This document shows, one piece after another, positions 36,411 through 45,624 of a DNA stretch of 64,000 nucleotides. The position numbers were made by a program, and so were the translations under genes. Numbering within the stretch: the first letter of the stretch is position 1; every line of letters starts with the position of its first letter. The notes beneath the pieces were generated by a model, which did not search any database, had not been told where the DNA came from, and worked only from the letters and a program-made list of their open reading frames with translations. This DNA is from Psychromonas sp. Urea-02u-13 (GTDB lineage Bacteria; Pseudomonadota; Gammaproteobacteria; Enterobacterales; Psychromonadaceae), in assembly GCF_002835995.1 (NCBI RefSeq), contig NZ_PJBZ01000038.1, positions 1-64,000 on the forward strand, in the 5' to 3' direction.

Positions 36411-36439
36411 AAAAAAAGACACTCCGAAGAGTGTCTTTA
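36411..36439 (-). terminator. nagE terminator
   Basis: The minus strand reads AGACACTCTTCGGAGTGTCT followed by a T8-9 run. It lies about 45 bp after the nagE stop. Confidence 0.85.
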
Positions 36440-36482
36440 TAACGTTATCGATTAACAGCGATTAGCTGTCAAGATAATGAGA

Positions 36483-37943
36483 TTATTTTACAGCTTTCAT
36501 GCGGTTAGCAATGCTTTCTGCTTGTGGACCGATGATAACCTGTAGGTTATTTTCGCCAAGCTTAACAACACCCATCGCACCAAGACCTTTAAGTTCAGCT
36601 TCGCTTACTACGCTACGGTCTTTTAATGTAAGACGTAGACGTGTAATACAAGCGTCAATTACTTCAAGGTTATCAATGCCACCAAGTGCAGCAACATATT
36701 GATTAGCTAATTCGTTAGCATCTTCTTTGCCAGCAGCTACTTTCGGAGCATCAGCTTCTTCTTCTTCACGACCAGGAGTCTTAAGATCCATGCCTTTAAT
36801 TAGCGCTAGGAATATGAAGTAGTAGATTGCGAAGAATGCAATACCTTGAACAATTAGCATGTACCATTGTTTAGCAAGAGGATTTTGTGAAGAAAGAACC
36901 ATATCCACAAGACCAGCTGAGAAACCAAAACCAGCCATCCATTCCATGCTTGCAGCGAAGTATACTGAAACACCTGTTAGCAATGCGTGAATTACGTAAA
37001 GCAAAGGAGCAGCGAACATGAATGAGAATTCAAGAGGTTCTGTAACACCTGTAAAGAATGAAGATAAAGAAGCAGCAAGCATGATAGATGCTACTTTTTC
37101 TTTGTTTTCAACTTTTGCAGCGCTGTAAATAGCAAGTGCAGCACCAGGAAGACCAAACATCATGATTGGGAAGAAACCAGCTTGATACATACCAGTTTTA
37201 CCAATGATAGCCGTACCTGCATCGATACCAGACTGACCACTTAGGAAGTTTGGAATATCGTTAATACCAGCAACGTCAAACCAGAACACAGAGTTAAGTG
37301 CATGGTGAAGACCAACAGGAATTAATAGACGGTTAAAGAATGCGTAGATACCAGCACCAACTTCACCAAGTCCTGCAATCGTTTCACCGAAATGCTGTAG
37401 ACCAGAGAAGATAACAGGCCATACTGCCATTAGTACAAACGAAACAACAATCATTACAACTGAAACAACGATTGGTACTAAACGACGACCAGAGAAGAAC
37501 GCTAGCGCTTTATGTAATTCAACACCAGAGAACTTGTTGTATAGCTCAGCAGAAATAATACCTACTAAGATACCAACGAATTGGTTGTTAATTTTGTTGA
37601 ATGCGAATGGCACATCAGCGGCTGGAATGCCCTGAATTTGCGCAACAGCACCAGGAGAAAGAAGTGTAGTAACTACTAAGAAACCCACTAAGCCAGAAAG
37701 TGCAGCTGCACCGTCTTTATCTTTAGACATACCGTAAGCAACACCTACTGCAAACAATACAGACATGTTATCAATTACAGCAGCACCTGCTTTAATTAAA
37801 AATGCAGCCATCGGTGAACCACCACCCCAGCCATTTGGATCGATCCAGTAACCAATACCCATTAAAATTGCAGCTGCTGGTAAAACAGCAACAGGAACCA
37901 TTAAGGCTCTACCTACTTTTTGCATGTAACCAAGAATATTCAC
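36483..37943 (-). CDS. nagE: N-acetylglucosamine PTS permease, IIC-IIB form
   Basis: This 486-aa protein has an EIIC membrane domain (about 1-375) with ten or so helices and signature segments PVGLHHALNSVFWF and GVTEPLEFSFMF. An EIIB domain follows (about 410-486), with the phosphorylated Cys in DACITRLRLTLKD. It lacks the C-terminal IIA domain of E. coli NagE (about 650 aa), so a separate IIA such as IIA-Glc must donate phosphate. It is divergent from nagB and imports GlcNAc as the 6-phosphate for NagA and NagB. Confidence 0.94.
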   Translation of the reverse strand: MNILGYMQKVGRALMVPVAVLPAAAILMGIGYWIDPNGWGGGSPMAAFLIKAGAAVIDNMSVLFAVGVAYGMSKDKDGAAALSGLVGFLVVTTLLSPGAVAQIQGIPAADVPFAFNKINNQFVGILVGIISAELYNKFSGVELHKALAFFSGRRLVPIVVSVVMIVVSFVLMAVWPVIFSGLQHFGETIAGLGEVGAGIYAFFNRLLIPVGLHHALNSVFWFDVAGINDIPNFLSGQSGIDAGTAIIGKTGMYQAGFFPIMMFGLPGAALAIYSAAKVENKEKVASIMLAASLSSFFTGVTEPLEFSFMFAAPLLYVIHALLTGVSVYFAASMEWMAGFGFSAGLVDMVLSSQNPLAKQWYMLIVQGIAFFAIYYFIFLALIKGMDLKTPGREEEEADAPKVAAGKEDANELANQYVAALGGIDNLEVIDACITRLRLTLKDRSVVSEAELKGLGAMGVVKLGENNLQVIIGPQAESIANRMKAVK

Positions 37944-38167
37944 TATTAACTCTCCTAAAGTTTGATTATTCGGGTGATTTTAAATTTTTATTATGGATTT
38001 ATTTAACAGTCCTAAAGAGCATGCGGTTAAAAAATCTATTGATGACTCTAAAGACTTTCTTACCCTACGCAAATCAAAACAAGCTCTTTTGTGATAATAA
38101 TCAACTATAATGGCGTTTTTATTGCAAATGTGGTGGTAAGTTAAACAAACTTAATTTACGCTACGCA

Positions 38168-38183
38168 TTAACTATATAGTTAA
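38168..38183. promoter_or_regulatory. 16-bp perfect palindrome before nagB (candidate NagC operator)
   Basis: TTAACTATATAGTTAA ends 20 bp before the nagB ATG. A second inverted repeat (TAAGTT-AAACA-AACTTA) begins about 30 bp upstream. AT-rich palindromes are typical of ROK-family operators, and nagC is the third gene of this locus. Assignment to NagC is inference. Confidence 0.45.
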
Positions 38184-38203
38184 CTCAAACTTTGGAGAAG
38201 AAA

Positions 38204-39004
38204 ATGCGTTTAATCCCTCTTAACTCGGCACCTGATGTTGGCCTTTGGTCAGCTCGTTACATTGTTAATGTAATTAACAAATTTGCACCTACAGCGGAAC
38301 GCCCATTTGTTTTAGGCCTACCAACAGGTGGAACGCCACTATCTACTTACAAGCGTTTGATTGAATTACATAAAGCTGGCGAAGTAAGTTTTGCTAACGT
38401 AGTTACCTTCAATATGGATGAATATGTAGGTATCGAACCATCACATCCAGAAAGCTACTACAACTTTATGCACAGTAACTTTTTCAGACATATTGATATC
38501 CAAGCAAAAAACATCAACCTATTAGATGGTCTTGCTGCTGATCTAGAAGCTGAATGCCAACGTTACGAAGATAAAATTAAAAGCTACGGTCAAATTAACC
38601 TATTTATGGGTGGCATTGGCACTGATGGTCATATCGCATTTAATGAACCAGCTTCATCATTAGCTTCTCGTACACGTATCAAAACATTAACGCCAGATAC
38701 ACGTATCGCTAACTCTCGTTTCTTCGATAACGATATCAACCAAGTACCAAAAGTAGCATTAACGATTGGTGTTGGTACATTGCTTGACGCACAAGAAATT
38801 CTTATTCTTGTAACTGGCCATAACAAAGCATTAGCGCTTCAAGCGGCTGTTGAAGGTTCTGTAAATCACATGTGGACGGTTTCAGCACTACAACTTCACC
38901 CTAAAGCGATTATCGCTTGTGATGAAGGCGCAACAATGGAGCTTAAAGTGAAAACACTTAAGTACTTCACTGAGCTAGAAGCTGACAACATCGGTAACCT
39001 ATAA
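38204..39004 (+). CDS. nagB: Glucosamine-6-phosphate deaminase
   Basis: This 266-aa enzyme converts glucosamine 6-phosphate to fructose 6-phosphate and ammonia. It starts [20 protein letters not shown] as in E. coli Nag[13 protein letters not shown] binds phosphate, [10 protein letters not shown] carries catalytic Asp72, and [17 protein letters not shown] the active-site Asp and His. GGAGA lies 7 nt before the ATG at 38204; the frame runs 12 bp further upstream only through the ribosome binding site. It is first in the nagB-nagA-nagC series. Confidence 0.97.
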   Translation: MRLIPLNSAPDVGLWSARYIVNVINKFAPTAERPFVLGLPTGGTPLSTYKRLIELHKAGEVSFANVVTFNMDEYVGIEPSHPESYYNFMHSNFFRHIDIQAKNINLLDGLAADLEAECQRYEDKIKSYGQINLFMGGIGTDGHIAFNEPASSLASRTRIKTLTPDTRIANSRFFDNDINQVPKVALTIGVGTLLDAQEILILVTGHNKALALQAAVEGSVNHMWTVSALQLHPKAIIACDEGATMELKVKTLKYFTELEADNIGNL

Positions 39005-39019
39005 AGGCTACCAACTAAC

Positions 39020-39079
39020 GGGGACAAGGCTTTAGCCTTGCAAATTGCTTGACAATCGCGGGGTTAAAACCCCGTCCCC
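39020..39079 (+). repeat. Three-way-junction hairpin element between nagB and nagA
   Basis: The outer arms GGGGAC (39020-39025) and GTCCCC (39074-39079) enclose two perfect hairpins: CAAGGCTTTAGCCTTG (39025-39040) and CGGGGTTAAAACCCCG (39059-39074). It ends 22 bp before the nagA ATG. It could stabilise nagB mRNA, lower read-through, or be a dispersed repeat unit. Confidence 0.7.
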
Positions 39080-39101
39080 TTTATTTCTCTTAGGGGTTCC
39101 C

Positions 39102-40235
39102 ATGTACGCATTAACCAATTGCACAATCTACACAACACAGTCTGTATTAACAGACCACGCCGTTATTATTGAAAACGACTTAATCAAAAACATCGTTAGC
39201 AATACAGAGCTTGATTCAAGCATTGAAAAAATTGATTTAAATGGCGCAAACCTAAGCCCTGGTTTTATCGACTTGCAACTTAATGGTTGTGGTGGCGTAA
39301 TGCTAAATGGCGCAGAAACCCAAGAAACACTTGAAATAATGCAAGCTGCCAATCTAAAATCGGGTACAACAAGTTACCTACCTACTTTTATTACTGATGC
39401 TGATGAAGGCATTAAACGTGTTTTAAAAGTCGCACGTAGCTACATTGATAAAACACCGAATGAAGTATTAGGTCTGCATTTAGAAGGTCCTTACCTCTGT
39501 ATTGAGAAAAAAGGTATTCACCGCCCTGAGTTTATTCGTAAACCTGACGCAGACATGATTGACCTTATCTGTAAAAACAGCGACATTGTTAGCATGCTAA
39601 CACTTGCTCCAGAAAACAGTCCTGCTGAAGTAGTTAGACAATTAAGCGAGAGCAATATTGTTGTTTCATTGGGTCATACCAATGCCACGTATGCACAAGC
39701 AAAAGTTGCTATTGATAACGGTGCAAGCTGTGCCACTCATCTATTTAACGCAATGAGCGCAATTACAGGTCGTGAACCTGGTGTTGTTGGCGCTATCTAT
39801 GATACTAATATTTACGCTGGTGTGATTGTTGATGGTTTCCATGTTGCTTACGAAAATGTACGCATTTCTAAAAAGATCATGGGTGAAAAACTATTTTTAG
39901 TGACTGATGCAACAGCACCCGCTGGCGCAAATATTGAGTCGTTTGATTTTGTTGGCACCACGGTTTATTACAAAGACGGTAAATGCTTTGGTGCAGACGG
40001 CACATTAGGCGGTTCTGCAGTAACGATGATCGAATCTGTTGAACAAACAGTTAAATTTGTAGGCATCGAACTAGAAGAAGCTATTCGCATGGCAACGCTG
40101 TACCCTGCAAAAGCAATCTCAGTAGAAGACAAACTTGGTAGCATCGAAGCAGGTAAAATTGCTAACCTTGCTATCTTTAACAACGATTACAAAGTAAACG
40201 CAACGGTTGTTAATGGTGTTTATAAAGCATCATAA
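39102..40235 (+). CDS. nagA: N-acetylglucosamine-6-phosphate deacetylase
   Basis: This 377-aa amidohydrolase removes acetate from GlcNAc-6-phosphate. Metal and substrate residues are visible in LHLEGPYL (Glu), SLGHTNATY (His), ATHLFNAMS (His) and [10 protein letters not shown] (catalytic Asp). The start [10 protein letters not shown] at 39102 follows TAGGGGT; the frame is open 57 bp upstream across the hairpin element, which is unlikely to be translated. The acetate released could feed the acs gene product. Confidence 0.95.
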   Translation: MYALTNCTIYTTQSVLTDHAVIIENDLIKNIVSNTELDSSIEKIDLNGANLSPGFIDLQLNGCGGVMLNGAETQETLEIMQAANLKSGTTSYLPTFITDADEGIKRVLKVARSYIDKTPNEVLGLHLEGPYLCIEKKGIHRPEFIRKPDADMIDLICKNSDIVSMLTLAPENSPAEVVRQLSESNIVVSLGHTNATYAQAKVAIDNGASCATHLFNAMSAITGREPGVVGAIYDTNIYAGVIVDGFHVAYENVRISKKIMGEKLFLVTDATAPAGANIESFDFVGTTVYYKDGKCFGADGTLGGSAVTMIESVEQTVKFVGIELEEAIRMATLYPAKAISVEDKLGSIEAGKIANLAIFNNDYKVNATVVNGVYKAS

Positions 40236-40282
40236 TTATAATGAACGATACTAAATAAGTGTTCATTACATTAGTATGACGA

Positions 40283-40324
40283 TGATTCAGCCCACCTACG
40301 AGCCTTCATAGGTGGGCTGAATCA
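40283..40324 (+). terminator. Long perfect inverted repeat after nagA
   Basis: TGATTCAGCCCACCT / AGGTGGGCTGAATCA gives 15-bp perfect arms with a 12-nt loop. There is no clear T run, so it may be a weak terminator or an mRNA stabiliser between nagA and nagC. Confidence 0.55.
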
Positions 40325-40369
40325 ATTAAATTCTTTGGCCAATAATTAAAACCTCAACATAGGTATTAT

Positions 40370-41602
40370 ATGCAACAATTAAATTCAAAACCCACTTCAA
40401 GTGTTGCTAATATCGATCTGATTAAACAGGTTAATTGCGCCATCATTTACAAAGTCATCGAGCAACATGCGCCCATTTCTCGTGTAAAAATAGCAAAAGT
40501 GAGCAAGCTTGCTCCTGCGAGTGTGACTAAAATAACACGTTATCTCATCGAAAGCGGCATTGTCACGGAAACCGAACGCCAAGCATCGACAGGTGGCCGT
40601 TGCGCTATCTCTCTTGCACCCAACGCTAAAAACATCAACGTTATCGCGATCAAAATAGGTCGTAAGCTTCTTTCTCTCAGTATCTACAATTTAACGGGCC
40701 ACAAGTCCGTTGATAGACGTATTAATGTTGAAGATAAAACCGGCGCTCAGCTCATCACTTTATTACAGACAGAAATTCAAACATTAATCGATGATGAACA
40801 ACAGCAAGGTAATCAGGTATCAGCCCTCTCTGTTACGCTTTCTGGATTGATCGACCCTAAACAAGGGAAGGTAATTTATACCGCCCTGAATAAGCTCAAC
40901 AATGTCGCACTGGTGGATATTTTAGAAGAAAAATTCAATATCCCCACTTTTATCGGTAACCATACCCGCGCATTAGCATTAGCTGAACACTACTTTGGTA
41001 CGACACAAGAAAACCAAGACTCGATTGTGATCAGTATTCATCATGGTGTAGGTTCAGGCATTATCATTCAAGGAAAAGTGTTATTAGGTGTTAACTGCAA
41101 TATCGGGGAAATTGGCCATATTCAAGTTAATCCGATAGGCAAACAATGCCATTGTGGTAACTTTGGATGCCTTGAAACGGAAGTTGGCGATACGGTTATT
41201 GTTGAAAAAGTGCAACAGGCAATCGCACAAGGAGCAAGTACCTCTCTTGACAGCGAAATATTAACCATAGACAGTATCTATCAAGCGGCAGCCACAGGTG
41301 ATCCTCTGTGCGAGCAAGTAGTCGCAAAAGCAGCAAGCTACTTAGGTAAAACTATCGCGATACTGATCAATATGCTTAACCCTGAAAAAATAGTCATCGC
41401 AGGAAAAATAACAGCCGCACAAAACACACTATTTAATGCCATTCAACAATGTATCGTGCACCAATCTTTACCAGACTTTCAAAAAAGAGTCGTTATTTCT
41501 ACTTCAGAATTACATGCAGACTCAACTATCGCTTCATTTTCTTTAATCAAACAAGCAATTTACGAAGGTGATCTTCTGCAGAAGATGCGCATTAAAATTT
41601 AA
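40370..41602 (+). CDS. nagC: ROK-family repressor NagC
   Basis: This 410-aa protein has an N-terminal winged HTH (SRVKIAKVSKLAPASVTKITRYL) and a ROK sugar-binding domain. SIHHGVGSGIIIQGKVLLG and the zinc motif GHIQVNPIGKQCHCGNFGCLE are visible. NagC represses nag genes and is relieved by GlcNAc-6-phosphate. It follows nagA by 134 bp containing a strong inverted repeat, so its expression may be separated from nagBA. The E. coli order nagE / nagB-nagA-nagC is kept. Confidence 0.93.
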   Translation: MQQLNSKPTSSVANIDLIKQVNCAIIYKVIEQHAPISRVKIAKVSKLAPASVTKITRYLIESGIVTETERQASTGGRCAISLAPNAKNINVIAIKIGRKLLSLSIYNLTGHKSVDRRINVEDKTGAQLITLLQTEIQTLIDDEQQQGNQVSALSVTLSGLIDPKQGKVIYTALNKLNNVALVDILEEKFNIPTFIGNHTRALALAEHYFGTTQENQDSIVISIHHGVGSGIIIQGKVLLGVNCNIGEIGHIQVNPIGKQCHCGNFGCLETEVGDTVIVEKVQQAIAQGASTSLDSEILTIDSIYQAAATGDPLCEQVVAKAASYLGKTIAILINMLNPEKIVIAGKITAAQNTLFNAIQQCIVHQSLPDFQKRVVISTSELHADSTIASFSLIKQAIYEGDLLQKMRIKI

Positions 41603-41614
41603 AGCCACTATTGC

Positions 41615-42316
41615 TTAAACCCGAGAGAGTACCGAGAAGCTTTGTTGATTATCCAAGTAGTCAACATACTCAAATTCAATTTCTTTAGCGATACTAATAC
41701 GACTAAAACTAACCGTTTTTGCATCTACACGCGACATTTTTACCGACAACTTACCTTCCTGTTGCTGTGACTGGTGGTAACTTAATAGTTGCTTCGCAGT
41801 AGGGTTTACAGAAGTAACTATTTTGTTGAATGCTATTTTCCGCGCCAGATAAACTTGATCATAATCCACACCCGATGAAGTAATCGGTAATGTTTGCACA
41901 AGCTCAGTTAAACACTCACCATTCCATTGGAAACAATGTAGCTTGTTATTTTCAAGCGTTAAATCAGGTGCAAAAACACATAACTGAAATGCTTGATAAC
42001 AATTTAATATCATGCCCCTTAATACTTCAATTACCTTGTCTGGTTTTTTCAATAACGTCAGTATTATTTCACCTCGACTATTAAAGTGGTCGGTAGACGT
42101 CTTTTTTTCCGCTTGGTAATAATTAAGTAATGCGAGGGATAATCCACTCTTATGTACTGCCAGCCAAGTACCTTTACCAGCAGGATCAATAGGATAAATT
42201 GCATTAAGATTTCGGTTAATTTGAGGAGGTAATGCTTGAGCCCGACTACGCTGTTCATCTCGATTAAAGAACAACTCATAACCTGTTTTAGTTAAACGGT
42301 AGGTTAACGTACACAT
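41615..42316 (-). CDS. NRDE-family protein (TANGO2-like)
   Basis: This 233-aa protein starts MCTLTYRL and has FNRDEQ (the NRDE motif) and PIDPAGKGTWLAVHKSGL, marking the TANGO2/NRDE family with an N-terminal cysteine reminiscent of Ntn hydrolases. The biochemical role is unclear; links to haem or lipid handling are reported for eukaryotic relatives. It overlaps the DinB-like gene by 13 bp, so they are one operon. Confidence 0.85.
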   Translation of the reverse strand: MCTLTYRLTKTGYELFFNRDEQRSRAQALPPQINRNLNAIYPIDPAGKGTWLAVHKSGLSLALLNYYQAEKKTSTDHFNSRGEIILTLLKKPDKVIEVLRGMILNCYQAFQLCVFAPDLTLENNKLHCFQWNGECLTELVQTLPITSSGVDYDQVYLARKIAFNKIVTSVNPTAKQLLSYHQSQQQEGKLSVKMSRVDAKTVSFSRISIAKEIEFEYVDYLDNQQSFSVLSRV

Positions 42317-42873
42317 TTTTTATCACTTATTTTTTTGTTACTTATATTCTCAATTTTATTAGTCTTTAAATTTTCATTGCTACGCAGAAACGTCGCGGTT
42401 GCTGGTGCAATACCAAATTTATCCGGCGTGGAAATTTGTTGTGCTTTAGATATTTGCTGAATCATTGCAAAGTGATGTATTGCATGAGCCCCTACAAAAA
42501 TAAGCTCTCTTGCGAGTGTAGTCTCAACCACTTCAATCTGTTTTTTTACAACACAAACTTCTGTTGAAAGCTTTATTGTTTGTTGCAACTGTTGTGGAGA
42601 AAGCGAATTGAGGAAGGACTCTATTTCAGAGATTAACGACAGAGCAGCAGAAGTTTCACTTTCAACTACCCCACCACGGCTACGTTTATCATAATCGATA
42701 CAACCTACTTTTAAGCCATCAATAATTGCTAGATAGTGGTCCAAGATATGACGGATATGCGCGCCAGCGGAGCTAATAAACAGTGGGCTTACAATTTGAG
42801 AATATAATAAAGGAGTAACGGTTTGCAGATAAACTTTGGCTTGCGCTAATATATTTATTTGGCTCTTAATCAT
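42304..42873 (-). CDS. DinB-like four-helix protein
   Basis: This 189-aa helical protein has the histidine pattern of DinB/YfiT-like metalloproteins: HIRHILDHY (about 38-46) and HAIHHFAMI (about 131-139), with DYDKRSRGG between. The last 30 residues are Asn/Lys-rich and may be disordered. It is translationally coupled to the NRDE gene. The pairing suggests a shared but unknown role. Confidence 0.75.
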   Translation of the reverse strand: MIKSQINILAQAKVYLQTVTPLLYSQIVSPLFISSAGAHIRHILDHYLAIIDGLKVGCIDYDKRSRGGVVESETSAALSLISEIESFLNSLSPQQLQQTIKLSTEVCVVKKQIEVVETTLARELIFVGAHAIHHFAMIQQISKAQQISTPDKFGIAPATATFLRSNENLKTNKIENISNKKISDKKCVR

Positions 42874-42944
42874 AGAAAGGGACTCTTTGTATTCATAGTG
42901 TTAATAACCATAACATATCAATACAAAGCACTTTACTCTTTTAT

Positions 42945-43670
42945 CTAATCTGTGAATAGAGAAGCTAATTCAGCATTATCGATGCGACCGAGATTTTCCC
43001 AACCATCGGAAACGGTAGAAATACGCTCCCCAGATTGTTGACCAGAACCATTTGCATAAAAAATCGGAGGGTCAATAGATCTTGCATCATCTCCCCCATT
43101 ACCTACCGAATGCACTGCTGTTGAATGAAAAATCTGACTGTTATAAATAACATAGGCATCGTTTTTATAACCCATATTTGCTTCAAAATACCCTACTTTA
43201 TTTGTTTTTAATAAATTATCGATGGTGTTCTCAAAACCGTCACCTGTATTTTCCCCGTAAGCATCCAGTAACATAGCAAGAGAGATTTGCTCAGAATACA
43301 TAAAGGTCTGATCAGCTCCAATTGCATCACTCCAAGTAATACTCAACTCAACCGTACGAATATCATCACCTCCGCCAGTAACTGGTTCAACACTCCACAG
43401 CAACCCAAAAGAAGTATTCCCGATAGTAATAGCCTCAGGGGTGTTTGTATCATCGAGTTTATCAACCTCAGCAATCGTTTGTAATTCCATTACCTCAGCA
43501 AACTTTTCCGTTGCTAACTCAACAACTGCCGTATGAGAAAAATTATCACGATTTTGATCTCCCACTAACTTTTGCAAGCCGGATATATTAACAGCGGCAA
43601 TGCTCACAACAAATAGAGAAACTAATATTTCAACGAGCGAAAAACCTAAATGGTTATATTTTATTAGCAT
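42945..43670 (-). CDS. PilV-like minor pilin (type IV pilin N-terminus)
   Basis: The protein is about 241 aa. A short leader ends in Gly before FSLVEILVSLFVVSIAAVNISG, a class III prepilin cleavage site with Glu5 and a hydrophobic stalk. The rest is a beta-rich head with little I can recognise. ATG 43670 is preceded by GGAGG at 8 nt and overlaps the stop of the upstream gene (TAATG), so it is coupled. The 5-codon longer start is unlikely. The partner gene is PilX-like. No pilE, fimT or pilW is adjacent. Confidence 0.78.
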   Translation of the reverse strand: MLIKYNHLGFSLVEILVSLFVVSIAAVNISGLQKLVGDQNRDNFSHTAVVELATEKFAEVMELQTIAEVDKLDDTNTPEAITIGNTSFGLLWSVEPVTGGGDDIRTVELSITWSDAIGADQTFMYSEQISLAMLLDAYGENTGDGFENTIDNLLKTNKVGYFEANMGYKNDAYVIYNSQIFHSTAVHSVGNGGDDARSIDPPIFYANGSGQQSGERISTVSDGWENLGRIDNAELASLFTD

Positions 43671-45217
43671 TAAAAGTCCCTCCATGTACCAGATATTAGG
43701 CGATAACCATTACCAATGGAGTCTTGATTCATTTCAGAATATAACGCCCCTAGAAGTAATTTGTCATAATTAGCAGAAAAATGCTCTTTTGTATCTTGTT
43801 GCCCCGTACTACTTTCATCTTGGCTTTCAGTTGTTCTACCACTATAAGTACATTTATATTCACTTAATAACGCGCCATCGACCGTTACTCCACTCAAATT
43901 AACCGTGACCAGATCACTTTTTAATACCGTGTCACGGGAAAAATCACCATCTATCCCGACAAACTCCTCTACACCATCCACAAGTTTCACAAGCTGTTCA
44001 TCTTCATTAAAATAGACCCCCTCTAAACCATCAATAACGGTGCCATTGAAATCTGTTAAAATATCTACGCCATCTACATTTGTATCCACTAAAACACTTG
44101 GGAGTAGGTGCAACATCCCCATCACTTTCGCCCCCGTATTGGGAGCAGTGACGAAACTACCACCTTCAACAAATACTAATTTAGGGTGTTTTGTAGAGCC
44201 AATCGTTAATATTTTATTTTCTGAACTAACACTTTGTTCGGCATAGGAGTTGCTAATTTCACAATCACCAGTAATGAAAATAACATCATCCTGTTCCCCT
44301 ACATCCTGTAATTCTTCATCGCAACGCTCACCATCTATTAATATCACTCCAGATTCACCAACCTCTGCTGAGTATTCTTTAATTTTTACAATATTTTCTT
44401 CGCTAAACTCAATTCCGTAAGTTGCTTCAAATAAAGATGTTGGTGTTTCAATAACTGAATTATTGACTGGAATCCCAAAAATAGTAGAGCCTGGTTTCAC
44501 ACTTGACTCCCAGATACCTTCATTATCTAAGACTGCATTATCACTATCATCTGAACTGCCACTCATATCAAAACTATTTTGATTATATGTAGTAGCGCTA
44601 GTATCCATACCCGAACACTCATCAGTCGCTTTACCCAAAATACCAGGGTTACTCTCAATAATTGTCTCTGCAATATTTCCATCCGCGAGGCAGTCTTGCG
44701 GATCCAGTCCATTACAACCGCTATTACCACTATTGAATTTATAAAAATTTATTTTCCCATTTACACCAATCGGCGACTCAGGAATTGTGAAGTTTACATA
44801 TGTCTCAACATCTAACGCTATAACCCGCGTAGCACTCTCGTCCATTGACTTACCTATAGATTCAATCGAAACACCACTTGCAGAGCCACTCACAGTGACA
44901 GAGTAGTGATTCGCAGTAGAGGGATATATCACCTCCCCATTATTAGAGTTATATAAGTCTTCATGTAATTTTTTAGCCAAAGCAGGATCATCTAAAATGC
45001 TCAGTACAAAATTCATGCCTGACTCTGCATTTGCGAAGGCTTCATTATTACGGTAATAATTACCAATGATCTGATTATCAACTAATTGAGAGGACGCCAT
45101 ATTAGCCGTAAATACAATACCTGCGACGCTAAGTAAAATAGCAGAGGTTAACACCGCAAAACCTTGCTGTGTTTTTAGTTTTTTAAAAGGTAATTTATTG
45201 CAGGTATTAGGTAACAT
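43670..45217 (-). CDS. PilX-like pilus assembly protein with long C-terminal domain
   Basis: The protein is about 515 aa. Its N-terminal segment GFAVLTSAILLSVAGIVFTANM plus NYYRNNEAFANAESGMNFVLSIL is the PilX N-terminal pattern. The following 450 residues are Ser/Asp/Gly-rich, look like a secreted head, and include cysteines that may form disulfides. It is much longer than typical PilX (about 200 aa). I chose 45217 because GGAG lies 6 nt upstream. It is the first gene of a two-gene unit with the PilV-like gene. It may be a tip adhesin of a type IV pilus. Confidence 0.72.
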   Translation of the reverse strand: MLPNTCNKLPFKKLKTQQGFAVLTSAILLSVAGIVFTANMASSQLVDNQIIGNYYRNNEAFANAESGMNFVLSILDDPALAKKLHEDLYNSNNGEVIYPSTANHYSVTVSGSASGVSIESIGKSMDESATRVIALDVETYVNFTIPESPIGVNGKINFYKFNSGNSGCNGLDPQDCLADGNIAETIIESNPGILGKATDECSGMDTSATTYNQNSFDMSGSSDDSDNAVLDNEGIWESSVKPGSTIFGIPVNNSVIETPTSLFEATYGIEFSEENIVKIKEYSAEVGESGVILIDGERCDEELQDVGEQDDVIFITGDCEISNSYAEQSVSSENKILTIGSTKHPKLVFVEGGSFVTAPNTGAKVMGMLHLLPSVLVDTNVDGVDILTDFNGTVIDGLEGVYFNEDEQLVKLVDGVEEFVGIDGDFSRDTVLKSDLVTVNLSGVTVDGALLSEYKCTYSGRTTESQDESSTGQQDTKEHFSANYDKLLLGALYSEMNQDSIGNGYRLISGTWRDF

Positions 45218-45624
45218 AATAGACTCCGGGAAAGTCATTTAAGTATGTAAATACACTTAAAAAACAGAATTTACTGAAGAATTTTAGTCTAAAAATCACT
45301 GTTAAAAATCTAAATTTTCACTTTCAAAGCGCGTAAAAGACTAATATCCATCACTAAGTTTAGAAAAGAAAACCTAAAAGTAAACTAACCAACATAAGAT
45401 AAAACAATGATCTTTCCAAGGCGGTTTATAGCTCCCTGTTTTTATTGATATTGATCCCAAAAACAATTTTACATACTCAACTGGTTAACATTTGTTTAAC
45501 AAGCTCAAGCCACCTCACAATTTATTTTTTGTTGCTGTTTTAGAATGTCCGTCTAAATATCAGACAATTTCAAGTATTTATGTGCAAACCAAATGCTTGT
45601 CTCTTTAATTATGTGGAGTTAAGA
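45218..45624. other. Intergenic region upstream of acs
   Basis: This gene-free stretch separates the divergent pilX-like gene and acs and must contain both promoters. Near acs GTCT-AAATATC-AGAC (about 45551-45565) is a short inverted repeat that could be an operator. I see no strong CRP site. Confidence 0.4.
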
